Part shown: piece by piece, positions 63,450-64,000 of the stretch | How positions within the stretch are numbered: position 1 is the first letter of the stretch | Layout of the letters: each line of letters begins with the position of its first letter | Made by a program: the position numbers and the translations under genes | Notes under the pieces: model-generated | The model's database searches: none | What the model was told of the DNA's origin: nothing | What the model saw: the letters and a program-made list of their open reading frames with translations, nothing else | DNA from: JABCPE02 sp963530615 | Lineage (GTDB): Bacteria; Bacteroidota; Bacteroidia; Flavobacteriales; Weeksellaceae | Assembly: GCA_963530615.1 (NCBI GenBank) | Contig: CAUSDX010000002.1 | Location: 62,001-126,000, forward strand | Length of the DNA stretch: 64,000 bases | Reading direction: 5' to 3'

Positions 63450-64000
63450 AGTTTTAGTTTGGTGATTTGTTTTTTTTCTTCGTTTTTTAATGATTGATAA
63501 GTTTCATACACGCTTAATGTTTGTAATTTGCATAGGGAAAAACCATCTTTTCCATCTAAAAAACCTAATTGAAGAACATAAGATTTGAAGAACTTGAAGA
63601 GTGTTTTACTCCACTGGGTGAAAAAGCTATACCTTTTTCCTTTGGCAAAGAGTTCCTGACCTTTGAGCTGACCATAATGTATCATCTTTCTTCGGTAAGA
63701 TGTTATATCTGAAACTGAATAATGAAGTAGTTTGTTTTTTAGAATGCCAATGTTTTCTGTGATGTCAAGTGTTTCATGAACTTTTTTATCTGTTACATAT
63801 TTTGTCTTAGATTTCCTAAAAAGTCTAAAATTCTTATCATTCTGTGTTCCTGAAAAATGAATTGGTCGTCCTTCAAAAAAGAAATTTCTATAAAAATAAT
63901 ATGCATCTTTGGGGTGCTTGGAATGTAGTATTTCTATAATTTCATTTTTTAGTGCAGGGGTAATTCTCTCATCTCCATCTAAAAATAAAACCCAATCATT
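63446..64000 (-). CDS. glycosyltransferase family 2, WaaE/KdtX-like (5' end beyond window)
   Basis: Open to the window edge on the minus strand; an internal ATG at 63685 is not the start. The visible part begins NDWVLFLDGDERITPALKNE, the DxD region of GT2 enzymes of the WaaE type (LPS core glucosyl/heptosyl-region transferases), followed by FEGRPIHFSGTQNDKNFRLF and KKVHETLDI. About 184 C-terminal residues are visible. First seen gene of the operon; donor sugar unknown. Confidence 0.8.
   Translation of the reverse strand, partial: NDWVLFLDGDERITPALKNEIIEILHSKHPKDAYYFYRNFFFEGRPIHFSGTQNDKNFRLFRKSKTKYVTDKKVHETLDITENIGILKNKLLHYSVSDITSYRRKMIHYGQLKGQELFAKGKRYSFFTQWSKTLFKFFKSYVLQLGFLDGKDGFSLCKLQTLSVYETYQSLKNEEKKQITKLKL

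Overview
The window is AT-rich chromosomal DNA from a member of the Bacteroidota, most likely a flavobacterium near the Chryseobacterium/Riemerella/Elizabethkingia group (genus not determinable by eye). The evidence is the LpxC-FabZ fusion, GldH, promoters of the TAnnTTTG type, SecA, IF2 and RicT forms typical of the phylum, and two LpxD-like acyltransferases. I saw no rRNA, tRNA or CRISPR array.

Layout. 1-5981 (+): lipid A operon (lpxD fragment, lpxC/fabZ, lpxA), efp, a second lpxD-like gene, sucD and an outer-membrane barrel protein. 6039-11235: rnhB (-), argS (+), an S1/P1 nuclease (-) and a large uncharacterised protein (-). 11438-15730: sugar-nucleotide genes rfbA (+), rfbB (-) and ugd (-), with a menE-like ligase in between. 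15907-20375 (+): rimP-nusA-infB behind a structured leader. 20543-24184 (+): topA and a ureohydrolase-fold protein that has lost its metal ligands. 24191-30802 (+): polysaccharide module (glycosyltransferase, EpsG-like polymerase, WecA-like initiator, Wza-like lipoprotein, Wzc-like kinase). 30837-36872: DUF2797 protein (-), NAD-dependent epimerase, small DUF2795 protein, secA and 5-formyltetrahydrofolate cyclo-ligase. 36818-38839: a membrane protein/lipoprotein pair (-) divergent from a repeat-rich lipoprotein (+), with a 20-bp palindrome between them. 38886-42781: SpoU methyltransferase (-), rmuC (-), U32 peptidase-like protein with a ferredoxin (+).

42782-46961 is the accessory part: an HExxH protein overlapping a small lipoprotein gene, small ORFs, a Myb/SANT-like DNA-binding protein divergent from an IS1595-type transposase, and a leucine-rich-repeat surface lipoprotein. 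46962-55211 (-): aldehyde dehydrogenase, folE, class A PBP, gldH-ricT and tex. 55323-57167 (+): cysS and a small sugar-isomerase-type cupin. 57202-64000 (-): a tightly overlapping glycosyltransferase operon that runs off the window.

Much of the window serves the cell surface: lipid A, capsule/exopolysaccharide, sugar nucleotides, secretion, peptidoglycan, gliding and a second glycan operon. The most promising poorly described items are the 36818-38839 divergent unit, the 42.9-45.6 kb accessory unit, the degenerate ureohydrolase, the rimP leader, and several slippage-prone DNA tracts (G8 in lpxC/fabZ, an exact 18-bp duplication in lpxD, exact tandem repeats in the lipoprotein gene).
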